This document shows, in pieces, positions 53,062-64,000 of a stretch of 64,000 bases of DNA. The stretch is from assembly GCF_963662255.1 (NCBI RefSeq), contig NC_085072.1:1492001-1556000 (forward strand). Direction: 5' to 3'. The number at the start of each line of letters is the position of its first letter. Position 1 is the first letter of the stretch. The DNA is from Cinclus cinclus (taxonomy: Eukaryota > Chordata > Aves > Passeriformes > Cinclidae). The notes beneath the pieces are model-generated. The model was not told the DNA's origin, made no database searches, and worked only from the letters and a program-made list of their open reading frames with translations. The position numbers and the translations under genes were made by a program.

Positions 53062-53883
53062 ATGGCCGCGGGGCCCGGGGCGCTGCCGGTGCCGCTGCTG
53101 GTGGCGGCGGCCCGGGAGGCGCTGGGGCCCGGTTCGGGGCCGGGGCGGAGGCGGCGGCTGCCCGCGGCCCGAGCGCTGCACGCCGCCGGGGAGGTGCTGG
53201 CGGTGGCGGCCGGGCTGAAGCCGGCGCTGCTGTGGGACTGCGGGGCCGCGGGCCCGGCCGAGCTGCGGCGGTACCTGGGCAGGCTGCGGGAGGCCGGGCT
53301 GGCCCCGGGCCGGCTCCACGTGCTGGGCATGGGCGGCTCGGCTCTGGTGCTGCGGCCGGGGCCGGCCCGGGGCCGGCTCCGGGCCGTGCTGGGCTCCCGG
53401 CCCGCGCCGCTCGTGGAGGTGTCGGCGGGGCGGCCGCGGGGCCCGGCGCTCTGCGCCCCGGCCGAGGCCCGGCCCGTGCTCGGCCACCTCGCCGCTCTCC
53501 TGGGCCACCTGCGGGACGCCGAGGCCGCCGGCTCCGAGCCGGTGACCGCCAGCGAGGTTGCCCCCGGCGACTGGAACCTGTGCACCGTGGCTGGAGTGCT
53601 GCTGGGCTACCCCGCCGTGTACACGTTCGCCGAGGGCGCCGAGAACTGCCTGGCGCTGACCCCGCTGCGGGTGTTCACGGCCCGGGCCTCCTGCCCCCGC
53701 ATAAAGGATGGGTTCAGGGTCCAGATCTACTCGTTCAGCGTCCCGGAGAGCCTCTGTCCGGAGCTCAGGGACGTGCTGGATGCCTGGTGCCGGGAGCTCA
53801 AGGAGGCTTTCAGTGCTCAGACTGATTTTGTAGATCTCTGCATTTCGAGCGAGGTTGTGTCTCTTCCAGCGGTTGCCTTGTAA
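53062..53883 (+). CDS. C1orf74: C1orf74 homologue (UPF0739 family), single coding exon, 273 aa
   Basis: This is an intronless CDS of a conserved vertebrate family of unknown function. The start MAAGPGALPVPLLVAA at 53062 (context CCGATGG) gives 273 aa, close to the human protein (about 269). The frame stays open upstream to 52885, but that part is low-complexity and unlikely to be coding. The protein has a GC-rich Ala/Gly/Arg-biased N-terminal half and a better conserved C-terminal half: WNLCTVAGVLLGYPAVYTF, NCLALTPLRVF, IKDGFRVQIYSFSVPESL and LKEAFSAQTDFVDLCIS. No signal peptide or membrane segment was seen. Identity rests on the family-like C-terminal half and on position between IRF6 and TRAF3IP3, exactly as in human 1q32.2. 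A biochemical role cannot be inferred. Confidence 0.9.
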   Translation: MAAGPGALPVPLLVAAAREALGPGSGPGRRRRLPAARALHAAGEVLAVAAGLKPALLWDCGAAGPAELRRYLGRLREAGLAPGRLHVLGMGGSALVLRPGPARGRLRAVLGSRPAPLVEVSAGRPRGPALCAPAEARPVLGHLAALLGHLRDAEAAGSEPVTASEVAPGDWNLCTVAGVLLGYPAVYTFAEGAENCLALTPLRVFTARASCPRIKDGFRVQIYSFSVPESLCPELRDVLDAWCRELKEAFSAQTDFVDLCISSEVVSLPAVAL

Positions 53884-54174
53884 CACGTGAGCGTACTCTT
53901 GACTTTTTAGCCTTCCTCGCTGCGTCAGGGACCAAGGCAGAAGATCCATTTCCCTCTGTGTGTTGTCCCCTGCATCTCTCGTAGTCCTGGGGCACTGAAG
54001 GCTGAATTGTGACAGTCACTGCAGGCCGGTGGCAAACCCAAATATATGTTCTTTAAAAACATGAGTGTGCGGACACGTGTGCTCCCAGCTGCTCTGCTGC
54101 CTCAGTTCTGGCTGCCTGCACATCACACCCTGCAAAGTCAGTGTGGAATTATTTGCAGTGGGCAGCTGAAGATT

Positions 54175-54180
54175 AATAAA
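54175..54180 (+). terminator. Poly(A) signal AATAAA, C1orf74
   Basis: AATAAA in GATTAATAAATG lies about 290 nt after the stop. It faces the TRAF3IP3 signal 35 bp away on the other strand. Confidence 0.7.
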
Positions 54181-54215
54181 TGATTTGAACACCACGGTGC
54201 TTTGAATTAGTGAAG

Positions 54216-54221
54216 TTTATT
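54216..54221 (-). terminator. Poly(A) signal AATAAA on minus strand, TRAF3IP3
   Basis: TTTATT on the + strand reads AATAAA on the minus strand, about 730 nt downstream of the TRAF3IP3 stop. Cleavage 10-30 nt further would fall inside or at the end of the C1orf74 transcript. Confidence 0.55.
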
Positions 54222-54953
54222 GTAGGCTCCGTGTGTATTTACTAGGTGTATGTTGTGTGTATTTCATGTCTATTTACTTCCCGTGTGAGGTGGTGTCGTG
54301 GCCTGTGTTGTGCCTGAGCCTGCATGTGAGCAAGGGGCAAGTGCTGCTGTAAAACCTGCACGGTGCAGCTGCCAAAAGGGACTTTAAACCCCTGTCTCTG
54401 ATGAATTCATGTAGGGCTGGAAGGGAAGCCAGGGTTGCTGTGGGAATCTCGGCCACAAGAGAGGCTGGAGGCTGCAAGAACAGGGCCTGGTGGGTGTGGG
54501 GTGGGAGAATTGCTCAGGATACAGGAGGGGACTGTGCTAAAGAGCCCCCTTGAGCTGGGTGTCTTTGTCAGGTAAGAGTAAGGATGGCCCAGGATTGAGT
54601 ACCTCCCATTTAGGGGCTCAATAAATACAGAAGGAGAAATTGGGGGGCATAGAAGCCAGGCAGACTGGATGTGTGCCCTGTGCAAGCCACTGCAGCAGTG
54701 GCCAGTGGGGCTTTGTCCCTCCGTGCCCCAGGGACTGGGCAGTGCAGCTCAGAGCAGGCTTGGCTACAGGAACAGAGTAACCACAGCAGCCCGAGGAAGG
54801 GATTATGTCCCCGTGGTCACTGGGACTTGTCTGGAGTGAGACCAGCTCAGGATACGAACCCAGCGTGCACATGCAGAACAGCAGAAGGTGAGGTCAGGTT
54901 TTGGGGAAGCAGAGGTCAGTTCCTGCAGTGAAGTCAGTCATCAGGGAGCTCCT

Positions 54954-63907
<8,954 letters not shown>

Positions 63908-64000
63908 CTGGAATGAAAAACAAAGTGTGTTACTGAGGTGTCATGGAGGGTCTCCAGGCTGGACAGCCCCTCCCAAGCTGAGCTGTGAGTTCTGCACAGC

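Noticed and set aside
52788..53949. Long minus-strand frames opposite C1orf74
   Set aside because: They are antisense shadows of an extremely GC-rich CDS; the + strand protein is the recognised family member.

Overview
The window looks like a gene-dense, GC-rich stretch of a bird genome, probably a microchromosome. The reasons are short introns, CpG-island promoters, minisatellites, and interspersed fragments resembling the 3' end of CR1 LINEs, with no SINE-like elements seen. The proteins match vertebrate single-copy genes. No bacterial operons, CRISPR arrays, viral genes or tRNA/rRNA genes were recognised.

Layout, left to right. (1) 1-3.6 kb, + strand: WDR77 (MEP50), 10 coding exons, with a TATA-less CpG promoter carrying two TCTCGCGAGA elements. 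(2) 9.6-20.7 kb, - strand: the proline-rich C6orf132 homologue, 5 coding exons and 1,090 aa; its stop-codon region is amplified as a 53-bp tandem repeat. (3) 26.4-32.9 kb, + strand: a 103-aa small protein that is the positional candidate for GUCA1ANB, then GUCA1A (GCAP1, 4 exons, 199 aa). (4) 41.3-37.3 kb, - strand: GUCA1B (GCAP2, 4 exons, 198 aa), tail-to-tail with GUCA1A. (5) 45.2-52.35 kb, + strand: IRF6, with a CpG-island non-coding first exon and 7 coding exons (460 aa). (6) 53.06-54.2 kb, + strand: C1orf74 homologue with a single coding exon (273 aa). (7) 63.9-54.2 kb, - strand: TRAF3IP3, truncated at the right edge, 12 exons visible, with a 1-nt frame break in one exon.

Groups of genes. 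GUCA1A and GUCA1B encode the two photoreceptor calcium sensors that act on retinal guanylate cyclases; both have clusters of CRX/OTX-type TAATC sites upstream. The other genes have unrelated roles: WDR77 in the PRMT5 methylosome, IRF6 in epithelial transcription, TRAF3IP3 as a membrane-anchored coiled-coil adaptor. The interest is in linkage: genes that in human lie at 1p13, 6p21.1 and 1q32.2 sit together here within 64 kb.

All exon boundaries were built by hand from GT/AG sites and reading-frame continuity. The total coding lengths of WDR77, C6orf132, GUCA1A, GUCA1B and IRF6 each divide by three, which supports the models. Human protein comparisons come from memory, not from a search.
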